Shown here one piece after another: positions 1 through 7,846 of a stretch of 64,000 nt of DNA. Source of the stretch: Pedobacter sp. BAL39 (GTDB lineage: Bacteria > Bacteroidota > Bacteroidia > Sphingobacteriales > Sphingobacteriaceae). The position numbers and the translations under genes were made by a program. Position 1 is the stretch's first letter. Each line of letters opens with the position of its first letter. The DNA lies in NCBI RefSeq assembly GCF_000170795.1, contig NZ_ABCM01000007.1, positions 1-64,000 of the forward strand. The letters run 5' to 3'. The notes below the pieces were generated by a model, which worked only from the letters and a program-made list of their open reading frames with translations, did not search any database and was not told the origin of the DNA.

Positions 1-212
1 GCACCTACATAAAACTCAGGGACATTACGCTGTCCTATAGCCTGCCAGGCCTGGTAGCAAATAAAGTCAATGCACAAGCGATTTCTTTCAGGGTTCAGCT
101 AAACAATCTTTTGCTATGGACAGCCAATGAGGAAGGTATGGATCCGGAATTTACAGGCTTCACCCGTAATGCCCAAGGCACAGTTAGTCTGGGTGCTCAT
201 ATTAATTTTTAA
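1..212 (+). CDS. C-terminal end of a SusC/RagA-type TonB-dependent outer-membrane receptor (partial)
   Basis: The reading frame is open from the first base (first full codon at position 3) to a TAA at 210-212, giving the last 69 residues. It reads as a typical SusC C-terminus: an arginine/aspartate motif (YIKLRDITLSYSLP), then FRVQLNNLLLWT, GMDPEF and a last beta-strand ending in phenylalanine. In this family the C-terminal strand closes the outer-membrane barrel. A SusD gene follows directly, as expected for SusCD pairs that import large ligands in a TonB-driven way. The N-terminal plug and most of the barrel lie outside the window, so the ligand cannot be judged. Confidence 0.9.
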   Translation, partial: TYIKLRDITLSYSLPGLVANKVNAQAISFRVQLNNLLLWTANEEGMDPEFTGFTRNAQGTVSLGAHINF

Positions 213-232
213 TGATTAATCACTTGACGGAT

Positions 233-1720
233 ATGAAAATTTTTAAAAAATATATTTTAGTTACAACGCTCTTCATGGCCATGTTGCCTGTGATTTCCTG
301 TAAAAAGGAATTTCTGGAGGTTATACCTAAAGGCCAAACGATCGCCATAACTACTGCGGACTATGAAAAGATCCTGAATGCCAATTTCCTTGCGACCAGT
401 TTTAACGCCAGTGTGTACAGGGGGGATGAGGTGGCTGGATTACAGCCCTATTTTAATTCCTTGAGCGGACTTATCAATCGCAGGATGCAGCGTCTTTTCC
501 GATATGAGGACCGGGTTTATGATGCAGATCAGCTTCCAGACGAAATCACAGACGAAAATAATTACATCCGTAAGCTTTATCTTTTTAATAAGGTAATCAA
601 CGAAGTAATGGATTCGCAGGGAGGAACAGAAGTGCAAAAACTTGCATTAATGGCAGAAGCGAAAGCGGGCAGGGCAATCTGCAACTTTATGTTTCTGTCG
701 GATTTCACAAAACCCTATAATGCAACTACTGCTGCTACAGATCCAGGTATTCCTAACCTGACCATTGCTGACGTCACGCAGAAGGATTTCAAACGGGAAA
801 CGTTACAGCAAGGGTATGATTTAGTGCTAAAGGATTTAACAGATGCTTTACCTGATTTAGGAGTGATCACGCACCGGCGTAAAATTTCGAAGTTGGTGGC
901 CGAATTCTATCTGGCAAGGGTATATATGGCTATGAACAATTATCCGGAAGCGAAATCGCATATAGATGCAGCTTTTATGGAAATTCCTGCTGCAGTGATA
1001 CCGATGGAATTATACGATTATTCCGTTGTCTTGAACCCTGAAGATCAGGAGGCACCAGGTTCATGGTTCCCTGACGGTGGTTTTGGGTTAGATAATGAAC
1101 CGCTTGCTGCGGATAATACCGAAATTATTTATAACATCACCGCAGGCTGGTTCCAATTTCAAGCTGTTGATGTATTTGTTTTCAGTCCTGAAACTGCCAA
1201 TTTATATGATCCAATGGACAGGCGCCTGAGTTTATATACTCCTTTTGAAATTTTCTCAAGTGTGAGTCATCCTAATGGGATGAGACGCAGGACCTCTGGT
1301 TTTTTTACTGGCATAGATGTCGGCCCTTCGTTACCTGACATGTATCTGATGCGTGCGGAATGTAAGGCCCGTGCCGGTGAATTAACAAGTGCTGTTGCTG
1401 ATTTGGAAATCTTGCGCGAAAAAAGAATTTCAGGACCAGCAGCTGCTGTACCATCTGCTGCTGCTGCAAGTCAACAGTCCATGGTGCGTTTTATTTTAGA
1501 TGAGCGTATTCGTGAATTTGCCATTACAGGCTTGCGCTGGTTGGATATGCGTCGTCTTTCCCAGGATCCCCTGTATAATGATCATGTTAATTATACACAC
1601 AGGATTTATGGTGCGAATGGACAGGAAGTGTCTACCTACCCGCTCAAGCAAGAGCGTTTTGCCTTAAAATTTGGCGAACGTATGCTTAACGAAAGTAACG
1701 GTTTGGAAGATAACCCATAG
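233..1720 (+). CDS. RagB/SusD family surface lipoprotein
   Basis: This 495-residue protein starts with a lipoprotein signal peptide whose lipobox ends at Cys23 (LPVISC). The body is the SusD-type helical TPR-like fold: YLMRAECKARAG, a DERIREFAITGLRWLDMRR segment near the C-terminus and an Asn-Pro ending. SusD proteins sit on the cell surface as a lid over the SusC barrel and capture the ligand. I chose the ATG at 233 rather than the one at 212, because 212 overlaps the susC stop and adds seven residues before the signal peptide. The coupling to redoxin genes rather than glycoside hydrolases suggests a peptide or protein ligand, which is inference. Confidence 0.93.
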   Translation: MKIFKKYILVTTLFMAMLPVISCKKEFLEVIPKGQTIAITTADYEKILNANFLATSFNASVYRGDEVAGLQPYFNSLSGLINRRMQRLFRYEDRVYDADQLPDEITDENNYIRKLYLFNKVINEVMDSQGGTEVQKLALMAEAKAGRAICNFMFLSDFTKPYNATTAATDPGIPNLTIADVTQKDFKRETLQQGYDLVLKDLTDALPDLGVITHRRKISKLVAEFYLARVYMAMNNYPEAKSHIDAAFMEIPAAVIPMELYDYSVVLNPEDQEAPGSWFPDGGFGLDNEPLAADNTEIIYNITAGWFQFQAVDVFVFSPETANLYDPMDRRLSLYTPFEIFSSVSHPNGMRRRTSGFFTGIDVGPSLPDMYLMRAECKARAGELTSAVADLEILREKRISGPAAAVPSAAAASQQSMVRFILDERIREFAITGLRWLDMRRLSQDPLYNDHVNYTHRIYGANGQEVSTYPLKQERFALKFGERMLNESNGLEDNP

Positions 1721-1785
1721 CAAATTGTATTTTTTAACCCTGGAGTGCTGCAATTGAATTGCAGCGCTCTATTTCAAATTTTATT

Positions 1786-2232
1786 ATGAAAATAATCTTA
1801 TTATTATCCTTAGCTATGTTTTCGTTAACAAGCTATGTCCATGCACAGTCGAACGTTGCACCTGAAAAAAGTATTTCCCTTGGTGGTTTGCAGATAGGTA
1901 CAAAAGCGCCCGACCTGCAAGCGAAAGAATGGCTCTCAGAAAAACCAGATACCAAAGGCAAATTTGTCGCCCTGGACTTTTGGGGCACAAGTTGTAAACC
2001 TTGTATTTCCGGATTTGCACATGTAAATGAACTTCATCGTAAACATAAAGATCAGATTGCTTTCATTGCTGCGACTACTGATGAAGCTCCGGAAGAGACT
2101 TACGCATTTAATAGTCCGGTAATTGAATTTTCGAGCATGATGCAAAAGCCCAAAGTCTGGAAAGATTTTAATATTCAAGGTATTCCGCATATGATCATCA
2201 TTGACCCCAAAGGCATTGTCCGGTTTTCATGA
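1786..2232 (+). CDS. Secreted thioredoxin-like (TlpA/redoxin) protein cut short by an in-frame TGA
   Basis: This 148-residue product has a signal peptide (residues 1-21, cut after AHA) and one thioredoxin fold with active-site motif WGTSCKPC (Cys70, Cys73), followed by the IPHMIIIDPKG strand with the usual cis-Pro-type segment. The frame stops at TGA 2230-2232, just after VRFS. If read through, it continues for 19 codons (NGHDVTDEMLSEMIAKYGK) to TAA 2290-2292, which is exactly the missing last helix of a TlpA domain. The gene therefore looks like a once-longer redoxin with a nonsense change. The start at 1786 puts the signal peptide first. Likely role: thiol-disulfide exchange in the periplasm. 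Confidence 0.8.
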   Translation: MKIILLLSLAMFSLTSYVHAQSNVAPEKSISLGGLQIGTKAPDLQAKEWLSEKPDTKGKFVALDFWGTSCKPCISGFAHVNELHRKHKDQIAFIAATTDEAPEETYAFNSPVIEFSSMMQKPKVWKDFNIQGIPHMIIIDPKGIVRFS

Positions 2233-2317
2233 AACGGACATGACGTTACAGATGAGATGTTGAGTGAGATGATTGCTAAATACGGTAAATAATGGTTGAT
2301 TTTTCAAAAGACATAAA

Positions 2318-3037
2318 ATGAGGTATATTTTATTAAATGTCCTGTTGTTTCTTTCTTTTCTCGCCAAAGCACAGGAGTTAGAATTTTCAGGTAAGCTGGA
2401 CGGATTACAAGAAAATACGAAAGTGATTTTGACTGACCTAAGGTCATTGAAATCCAACTCAACCGAAAAGAGGTTTCACGATACAGCAGTGGTGAGTGAT
2501 GGGATGTTCAAATTTAAGGCGAAGCTTCCAGGTGCCGGGTTGTATTTGCTTCGTGTTGCGCTGATCGGGCAAAATCCTGAGCATCGTAAGTTTTATCTGG
2601 ACGGTGGAAAAGTACAGCTTGACGGACAACGGGGAGCCTTGAATAAGGCGATCCTCACCAGTGATGCTCCTTATATGAGAGACTACATTCGGTTTACGGA
2701 GGTCATGGATGCTCCGGAGGTCTTCGCACGAAAAAAGGCCCTTACGGATACTTCAATGATGAAGATGGCCGAAACAGGCTCTTACGATGGCTTTTTCAAT
2801 ACCCCGGGATTAATGGACAAATTGATGAAAGTAGAGAAAGAGGCAAGGGATAAATCCACGGAAATCGCTGCGAAATGGATTGCAGACCATCCTGGTTCCG
2901 ACATTAACGCTTACGTAATACAAACTTATCTGGGCAATGACATGGACGATAAGGCTGTGAAGCAGGCAATTTTAAAACTTTCACCAGGAGCCCGCAGGTC
3001 AGTTCCTGGGAAAATATTATTGAACATACAAAAATGA
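2318..3037 (+). CDS. DUF4369-domain protein lacking a thioredoxin domain
   Basis: This is a 239-residue secreted protein (signal peptide about 1-19, ending AKAQ). Its N-terminal beta-rich part (FSGKLDGL..., GMFKFKAKLPGAGLYLLRV..., KFYLDGG) is the DUF4369 domain that normally precedes the TlpA thioredoxin domain in Bacteroidota. A helical linker follows, but the protein ends with no CXXC motif and no thioredoxin fold. Its stop overlaps the start of the next gene by four bases (ATGA), and that gene carries both domains. It may be a truncated paralogue or a binding subunit. No catalytic residues are visible. Confidence 0.8.
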   Translation: MRYILLNVLLFLSFLAKAQELEFSGKLDGLQENTKVILTDLRSLKSNSTEKRFHDTAVVSDGMFKFKAKLPGAGLYLLRVALIGQNPEHRKFYLDGGKVQLDGQRGALNKAILTSDAPYMRDYIRFTEVMDAPEVFARKKALTDTSMMKMAETGSYDGFFNTPGLMDKLMKVEKEARDKSTEIAAKWIADHPGSDINAYVIQTYLGNDMDDKAVKQAILKLSPGARRSVPGKILLNIQK

Positions 3038-4119
3038 AGAAACTAATTATAATGACAGCTGCCATGTTGTTTGCTGTAACGTTACGCGCACAAAACAGTT
3101 ATATCATTAAAGGGAAAATACCTTTTGCACACAAAGCTGCCCGTGCGGTGATGTCGTATCCACCAGACGATAAAGGTGGCGCATACAATGCGGACACTGT
3201 AAACATTACCAATGGAAAATTTGAGTTTAAAGGGGCTATCGGCAGGCCGCAGTTGGCAGAGTTGAATTTAATCTTTCCTAAGCCCGCAGGTGAGACGGGG
3301 CGCAGGAAGGAATCCGATGAAGGTGGTGGAATGAAGAATGTCGCTTTGTTTTATCTGGATGGTAATGTTGATGTGTCTTTTGATACTGCGGGAACCGCTA
3401 CAATGACTGGCGGTGGTAAAGAGCAGTTGGGGTGGAAGGATTATGAGCAGATGATTCTAACCAGGAACAAGGCTTTGAATGGCGCTACGGCTACGATGGA
3501 ATTTTATGAAGAGTTGATTGCCGATTACGTCAAAGCTCATCCTGATCTATACGTTAGTGTTGACTTGATGGATCTGTTTACGCAAAGTGCGATACAGCCG
3601 AAACTTGTGGAGCCGATGTACAATTCGCTGAGCAAAAGAATGCAAAACTCAGAGAAGGTTTTAGCCTGGAAGCCAAAATTAGATCAGGCAAAATTAGCGG
3701 TGTCCGGCAACCTAAGGGCACCAGATTTTGTGCTCAACGATACCGAAGGCAAAGCCATATCACTTGCGTCATACAGGGGTGGTTATGTGCTGGTAGATTT
3801 TTGGGCGAGCTGGTGCGTGCCATGTCGCGCAGAAAACCCCAATGTTTTGGCGGCTTACGAAAAATACAAAGACAAAAACTTTCAGGTGCTGGGCGTATCA
3901 TTAGATGAAAAGAAAGCGCTTTGGTTAAAGGCTATTGCCGAAGATCAGCTGCCCTGGAAGCAGGTGTGTGATTTTAAGGCTTCCAAAAGTGAAGTGACGC
4001 AATTGTATAACATCTCATCCATTCCGGCCAACGTACTTGTTGATCCAAACGGTAAGATTGTCGGAAAGGACTTAAGAGGCAAGGATTTGCATGACAGACT
4101 TGCCGAGTTGATCAGATAA
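3034..4119 (+). CDS. TlpA-family disulfide reductase with N-terminal DUF4369 domain
   Basis: The protein has 361 residues: signal peptide (about 1-19), DUF4369 domain (about 22-130), helical linker, and thioredoxin domain from about 225 to the end with WASWCVPC (Cys261, Cys264) and the cis-Pro segment SSIPANVLVDPNGKIV. It is full length for the family. TlpA/ResA-type proteins face the periplasm and reduce or isomerise disulfides, or keep cytochrome apoproteins reduced. It overlaps the preceding DUF4369 gene by four bases, so translation is probably coupled. The ending (GKDLRGKDLHDRLAEL) closely matches the remnant encoded at 5884-6132. Confidence 0.92.
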   Translation: MKKLIIMTAAMLFAVTLRAQNSYIIKGKIPFAHKAARAVMSYPPDDKGGAYNADTVNITNGKFEFKGAIGRPQLAELNLIFPKPAGETGRRKESDEGGGMKNVALFYLDGNVDVSFDTAGTATMTGGGKEQLGWKDYEQMILTRNKALNGATATMEFYEELIADYVKAHPDLYVSVDLMDLFTQSAIQPKLVEPMYNSLSKRMQNSEKVLAWKPKLDQAKLAVSGNLRAPDFVLNDTEGKAISLASYRGGYVLVDFWASWCVPCRAENPNVLAAYEKYKDKNFQVLGVSLDEKKALWLKAIAEDQLPWKQVCDFKASKSEVTQLYNISSIPANVLVDPNGKIVGKDLRGKDLHDRLAELIR

Positions 4120-4145
4120 AACAGAACTATAAACAACTTATTGCT

Positions 4146-5438
4146 ATGAAAAAAATAATCTTATTCCTGCTGATTTCGAGTTCAGCATGGGCTCAACAGG
4201 TGATGCCTAAAACATACAACTACAATGATTTTAACCTTATTGTTAAGGTCGAGGATAAGGAGAAATACTACAATCAAATGCTTCAGGAAAATCCTGAACA
4301 GCAATCTAAACCTGCTCAGTATGAAGATTACCGTGCATCTCTGGCGGTAGGTTGGCTGGCAAAGGCAAACCTGGACCGATATAAATACTATACTAAGGAA
4401 AATCCCGAATTCTCGTTCATCCATTTGGTTGACTTCGTATATGCATTGGAGTATCTGGTAGAAGACAGCAAGCACCTGAAGTTAGTTGAACAAGTTTCAA
4501 GCGAATATCTGGATATGCTGGACAAGGCTAAAACAAATGATGAGCTGATCAGGGACAGAATGCAGGTTTTGTTAGAAGTCAATGCAATGGCGAATGCCAA
4601 ATTGGGTAATGTGGAGCTTGCGATGAAAAACATAACGCGATCTTCAACCATTACAGGAATGAGAGAGGGTAAATATTTCAAGGATTCCAAGTCCAACTAT
4701 CTGAATCGGTATGGAATAGTCCTTGCTGCCGCAGGTCAGGACAAGAAGGCTTTAGAGTTACTTACTGAGGCCGTCAGAAATGCGGATTCCAATCCTAAAC
4801 TGGTCGCAACCCTGGGCGCAATTTACAAAAAAGTGACTCGCAGTGAAGAAGGCCTGGATAAGCTTGTCAAATCGTTGCAGGATGAGGCTTATCAAAAGTG
4901 TTATAAAGAGGTTGAAAAACTGTATATCTCTGACAGTAAGATACCTTTTCAGGGATCTATACCTGACCCGAATGCAGATGGTGAAGGCAAAATGCTCACT
5001 ATTTTGACTGCTAAGCAGCATACTGGAGCTATATCCCTCCCAGACATGAACGGCAAAACCGTAAACTTTGCCGACTATAAAGGTAAGATATTGGTAATTG
5101 ACTTCTGGACGACGGGATGTACTCCTTGCGTTGCCGCGTTTGCCGGCTTTGAAAAAGTGGTCGCAGATTATAAAAAGGATCCTTTCCAACTTTTTGTGAT
5201 CAACCTGTTTGAAGAGCAGCAGACCGTAAAGAGTTTCATTGCTAAAAAAGGGATCACGCTGGACGTTTTGCAGGACCAGCCTAATGAAGCTTATGACATT
5301 CAGGCAACCCCCACGAAAATTGTTTTTGATCAGATGGGCAACATCAGATTTTACGGTGCAGGTTATGCGGGTTCCACAGACAGAGAATATTACAAGTTAA
5401 AAGCTATGGTTGAGATCATAAAAGCCCATCATATATAA
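4146..5438 (+). CDS. Secreted thioredoxin-domain protein with long helical N-terminal region
   Basis: This 430-residue protein has a short signal peptide (cut near residue 16, AWAQ). Residues about 30-280 are helical and TPR-like (LLTEAVRNADSNPKLVATLG...). A thioredoxin domain follows from about 290 with FWTTGCTPC (Cys325, Cys328) and QATPTKIVFDQMGNIRF. The domain order matches the protein at 7847-9262, so the two are probably paralogues. It is transcribed with the redoxin genes on both sides, and its TAA shares its last base with the next ATG (TAATG at 5436-5440). Likely a periplasmic thiol oxidoreductase; the substrate is unknown. Confidence 0.88.
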   Translation: MKKIILFLLISSSAWAQQVMPKTYNYNDFNLIVKVEDKEKYYNQMLQENPEQQSKPAQYEDYRASLAVGWLAKANLDRYKYYTKENPEFSFIHLVDFVYALEYLVEDSKHLKLVEQVSSEYLDMLDKAKTNDELIRDRMQVLLEVNAMANAKLGNVELAMKNITRSSTITGMREGKYFKDSKSNYLNRYGIVLAAAGQDKKALELLTEAVRNADSNPKLVATLGAIYKKVTRSEEGLDKLVKSLQDEAYQKCYKEVEKLYISDSKIPFQGSIPDPNADGEGKMLTILTAKQHTGAISLPDMNGKTVNFADYKGKILVIDFWTTGCTPCVAAFAGFEKVVADYKKDPFQLFVINLFEEQQTVKSFIAKKGITLDVLQDQPNEAYDIQATPTKIVFDQMGNIRFYGAGYAGSTDREYYKLKAMVEIIKAHHI

Positions 5439-5887
5439 TGAAGAAGACTATATTCTTATGCTGTATCGCTGTGCTGTTTACTGCCAGTGCTTACAGTCAA
5501 ATATTAGAACCCGTAACATGGAGTTATTCGGTAAAAAAAACGAGTGTTTCAACAGCTAATGTTTTTATCAAAGCTACTATTGATAAAGGCTGGCATTTGT
5601 ATTCGCAGGTTGCGAGAGCAGGTGGGCCAACTCCGACAGTATTTAGTTTTCGATCTTCAAAAGTTTTCGATCTGGTAGGTAAAACCATTGAACCGAAGCC
5701 AATTACGATGTTTGAGCCAGTATTCTTTATGGAGATAGGTTATTTTGAAAACACGGCGATCTTCCAGCAGAAGGTAAAACTAAAAGGTAAAAATGTGACA
5801 GTTAATGTAAAAGTGGAGTATATGGCCTGTAATGATAAAATGTGTCTTCCACCCACAGAAAGAGAATTCAGTATCAGAATAAAATGA
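5438..5887 (+). CDS. DsbD N-terminal (alpha) domain-like thiol protein
   Basis: This 149-residue secreted protein (signal peptide 1-20, AYSQ) consists of one immunoglobulin-like domain resembling the periplasmic alpha domain of DsbD: KGWHLYSQ, TPTVFSF, and a C-terminal CNDKMCLPP motif. In DsbD the matching cysteine pair passes electrons from the membrane domain to periplasmic acceptors. No membrane domain or C-terminal thioredoxin domain is attached, so this is a stand-alone alpha domain. Start and stop both overlap neighbours (1 bp and 4 bp). A plausible role is electron relay to the TlpA proteins of the same operon, with a membrane DsbD/CcdA encoded elsewhere. Confidence 0.83.
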   Translation: MKKTIFLCCIAVLFTASAYSQILEPVTWSYSVKKTSVSTANVFIKATIDKGWHLYSQVARAGGPTPTVFSFRSSKVFDLVGKTIEPKPITMFEPVFFMEIGYFENTAIFQQKVKLKGKNVTVNVKVEYMACNDKMCLPPTEREFSIRIK

Positions 5888-6132
5888 GAAAAATAATAAT
5901 AACCTTACCGGTATTCTGCCTGTATCTAACGGGAGCTCAAGCACAAGACCAAACGTTTAAAGTTGTGAGTAAGTTGAATGGAGCGCACAACAATTCTATG
6001 AGCGATGTGCAGGCTACCGGATCAATAGCAAACCTGCACTGGCTGCTGGATCCAGATGGACTAGTGCTGGAAAGAAATCTTAGAGGAGAGGACCTGAATG
6101 AACAGATAGAGCGGCTGATGCCATCTAAATAA
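5884..6132 (+). CDS. Remnant TlpA-like protein: signal peptide fused to the thioredoxin C-terminus
   Basis: This 82-residue product has a good signal peptide (about 1-21, GAQAQ). The rest matches only the last ~55 residues of a TlpA domain: a strand like SKLNG, the segment ATGSIANLHWLLDPDG in place of the cis-Pro region, and LERNLRGEDLNEQIERL, which is nearly the ending of the protein at 3034-4119. The DUF4369 part, the linker and the half of the thioredoxin fold with the CXXC are missing, consistent with an in-frame internal deletion. It overlaps the preceding stop by four bases (ATGA). It cannot work as a disulfide reductase by itself. I treat it as a decayed but still open reading frame. 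Confidence 0.7.
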   Translation: MRKIIITLPVFCLYLTGAQAQDQTFKVVSKLNGAHNNSMSDVQATGSIANLHWLLDPDGLVLERNLRGEDLNEQIERLMPSK

Positions 6133-6144
6133 GAGGATAAAGGA

Positions 6145-7806
6145 ATGAAAAATTTAAAGCTAAGTTTACTTGGTTGGCTTTGCCTTGTCTCTTCATCTGG
6201 TTACAGCCAGACCAAACCAGCCGCTAAACATATTGAAAAAATGATTGCAGGTTGCATTGAGAAGGCAATGGCGACCAGTGTGTACATCATCGAGTGGGAC
6301 ACGTTAGCACATAAGGTGCAGGACGGTGTAGATGAAGCCAATGGGTTTACAGGCGTCGTTGTATCTGCTGAAGGGCATATCCTGACGGCATCTCATGCAG
6401 CAATGCCCAATCAGGTTTACCAAATTTCTTTTCCGGATGGCAACAAACACATTGCTGTTGGTGTAGGTCGAATAGGTATTCAGGATAAAAACACGGATTA
6501 CGATATGGCAATGGTTAAAATCCTGAAACCTGGAAGCTGGCCGTTTGCTGAGATGGCAGCCAGTACCGAATTACAGTTGAATCAGCCTGTGGTCAGCATT
6601 TCTTATCCGGGGGCCTTCTTCAAACGGACACCCAATGTGCGTTTTGGGCGAATATCCGACATAGATTTAACTGACGGATTCATTGAATCATCGGCAAAAA
6701 TGGAGCCGGGTGATTCGGGAGGACCTTTATTTGATGTACTTGGTCGTGTGGTTGGCGTGCACAGCTGGATAAAGGAAGCAGAAGATCAGAATTACGATGT
6801 TCCTGCCGATCACTTTTTAAAATACTGGACGGCGCTCAACCAGGCTAAAGATTACACCGTATTTCCAGCTGCTGATGAAGTTCCCGCTGTGGCGTTTCCA
6901 ATATCGATGGAAACTGTTCCATCGCTGGAAGAGGTTGCAGGAGTATCATCGCTATATAAAGAGAGTGCAGTGGTGCTGAACAGTACCCGTGGTATGCAGT
7001 CGCTGTCTATCCGGGGTACTTTGGTGGATTTCGGCGGTACTGTATACGTCGTCAGCAAGAGCTCCATGGTCGCAAATCATGCTGTGCTAAAATTGAATAA
7101 ACATACAGTTCCTGTTCAGGTGCTGAAAAGAGACCGGGCAAATGACCTGGTTTTGTTAAAAGTTACAGCCAAATTGAGAGGTGGCATCACGTTAAAATCT
7201 ACTACTGAAAATCCAGCTCTCCAGCAGAAGGACATTGGGACGATTCTGGTGTCAGTGTTATCGAAAGATTCAACCAAAGTTGGGGTATTGAGCGCGACCT
7301 ATATTGATATGCCTTTAAATGCAAGCAAGGGATATTTCGGAGCCAGCGCTGTTGATCAGGAGGGGAAAATAACGCTTAGCGGGATTGGCAAGGGGACTGA
7401 AGCAGCTTCACTTTTTAAGGTGGGCGATCAGGTGATTAAAATCAATGGCGTTGAGGTAAGGACAGCGGCTGAATATAACCATGAGTTTGAGAAATATATA
7501 GCAAGTGATTCTATTTCTGCAGACATCATTAGAGATGGGAGGCCGATGCAATTGATACTGACTCTTGAAGCACAACCTACGGTCAGACATGTTTCATTTG
7601 ACTATGCCGGAGGACGAAGCGCACGATCTGACGGCTTTAAAAATGTACTTGTTCAGGATGCTGCAGTCCGGACAGATGAATGCGGAGGTCCTGTATTTGA
7701 CAGCGCAGGCAATTTTTATGGGATTAACATCGCCAGACGCAGCAGGACGGCGACTATTGTCACGCCTGTAGCCACGCTTGTTAAATTTATTAAGGATTCT
7801 ATATAA
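6145..7806 (+). CDS. Secreted trypsin-like serine protease with a second, degenerate protease domain and PDZ insert
   Basis: The protein has 553 residues with a signal peptide (1-22). The first trypsin/HtrA-like domain (about 40-235) keeps a full triad: His84 (LTASHAA), Asp120 (YDMAMVKI) and Ser191 (GDSGGP). A second trypsin-like domain starts near 265; it keeps an Asp (NDLVLLKV, Asp334) but shows no His at the expected place (YVVSKSSMV). A PDZ-like segment (about 390-475, GDQVIKINGVEV) interrupts it, and it ends with DECGGPVF, where the Ser position is Cys513. It resembles HtrA/DegP proteases of envelope quality control but with a different domain order. It sits inside the redoxin operon, 12 bases after the previous stop. 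Confidence 0.85.
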   Translation: MKNLKLSLLGWLCLVSSSGYSQTKPAAKHIEKMIAGCIEKAMATSVYIIEWDTLAHKVQDGVDEANGFTGVVVSAEGHILTASHAAMPNQVYQISFPDGNKHIAVGVGRIGIQDKNTDYDMAMVKILKPGSWPFAEMAASTELQLNQPVVSISYPGAFFKRTPNVRFGRISDIDLTDGFIESSAKMEPGDSGGPLFDVLGRVVGVHSWIKEAEDQNYDVPADHFLKYWTALNQAKDYTVFPAADEVPAVAFPISMETVPSLEEVAGVSSLYKESAVVLNSTRGMQSLSIRGTLVDFGGTVYVVSKSSMVANHAVLKLNKHTVPVQVLKRDRANDLVLLKVTAKLRGGITLKSTTENPALQQKDIGTILVSVLSKDSTKVGVLSATYIDMPLNASKGYFGASAVDQEGKITLSGIGKGTEAASLFKVGDQVIKINGVEVRTAAEYNHEFEKYIASDSISADIIRDGRPMQLILTLEAQPTVRHVSFDYAGGRSARSDGFKNVLVQDAAVRTDECGGPVFDSAGNFYGINIARRSRTATIVTPVATLVKFIKDSI

Positions 7807-7846
7807 ATAGGTCCTTCTAAAAAAAAGGTATTAAAACCAATATTAA

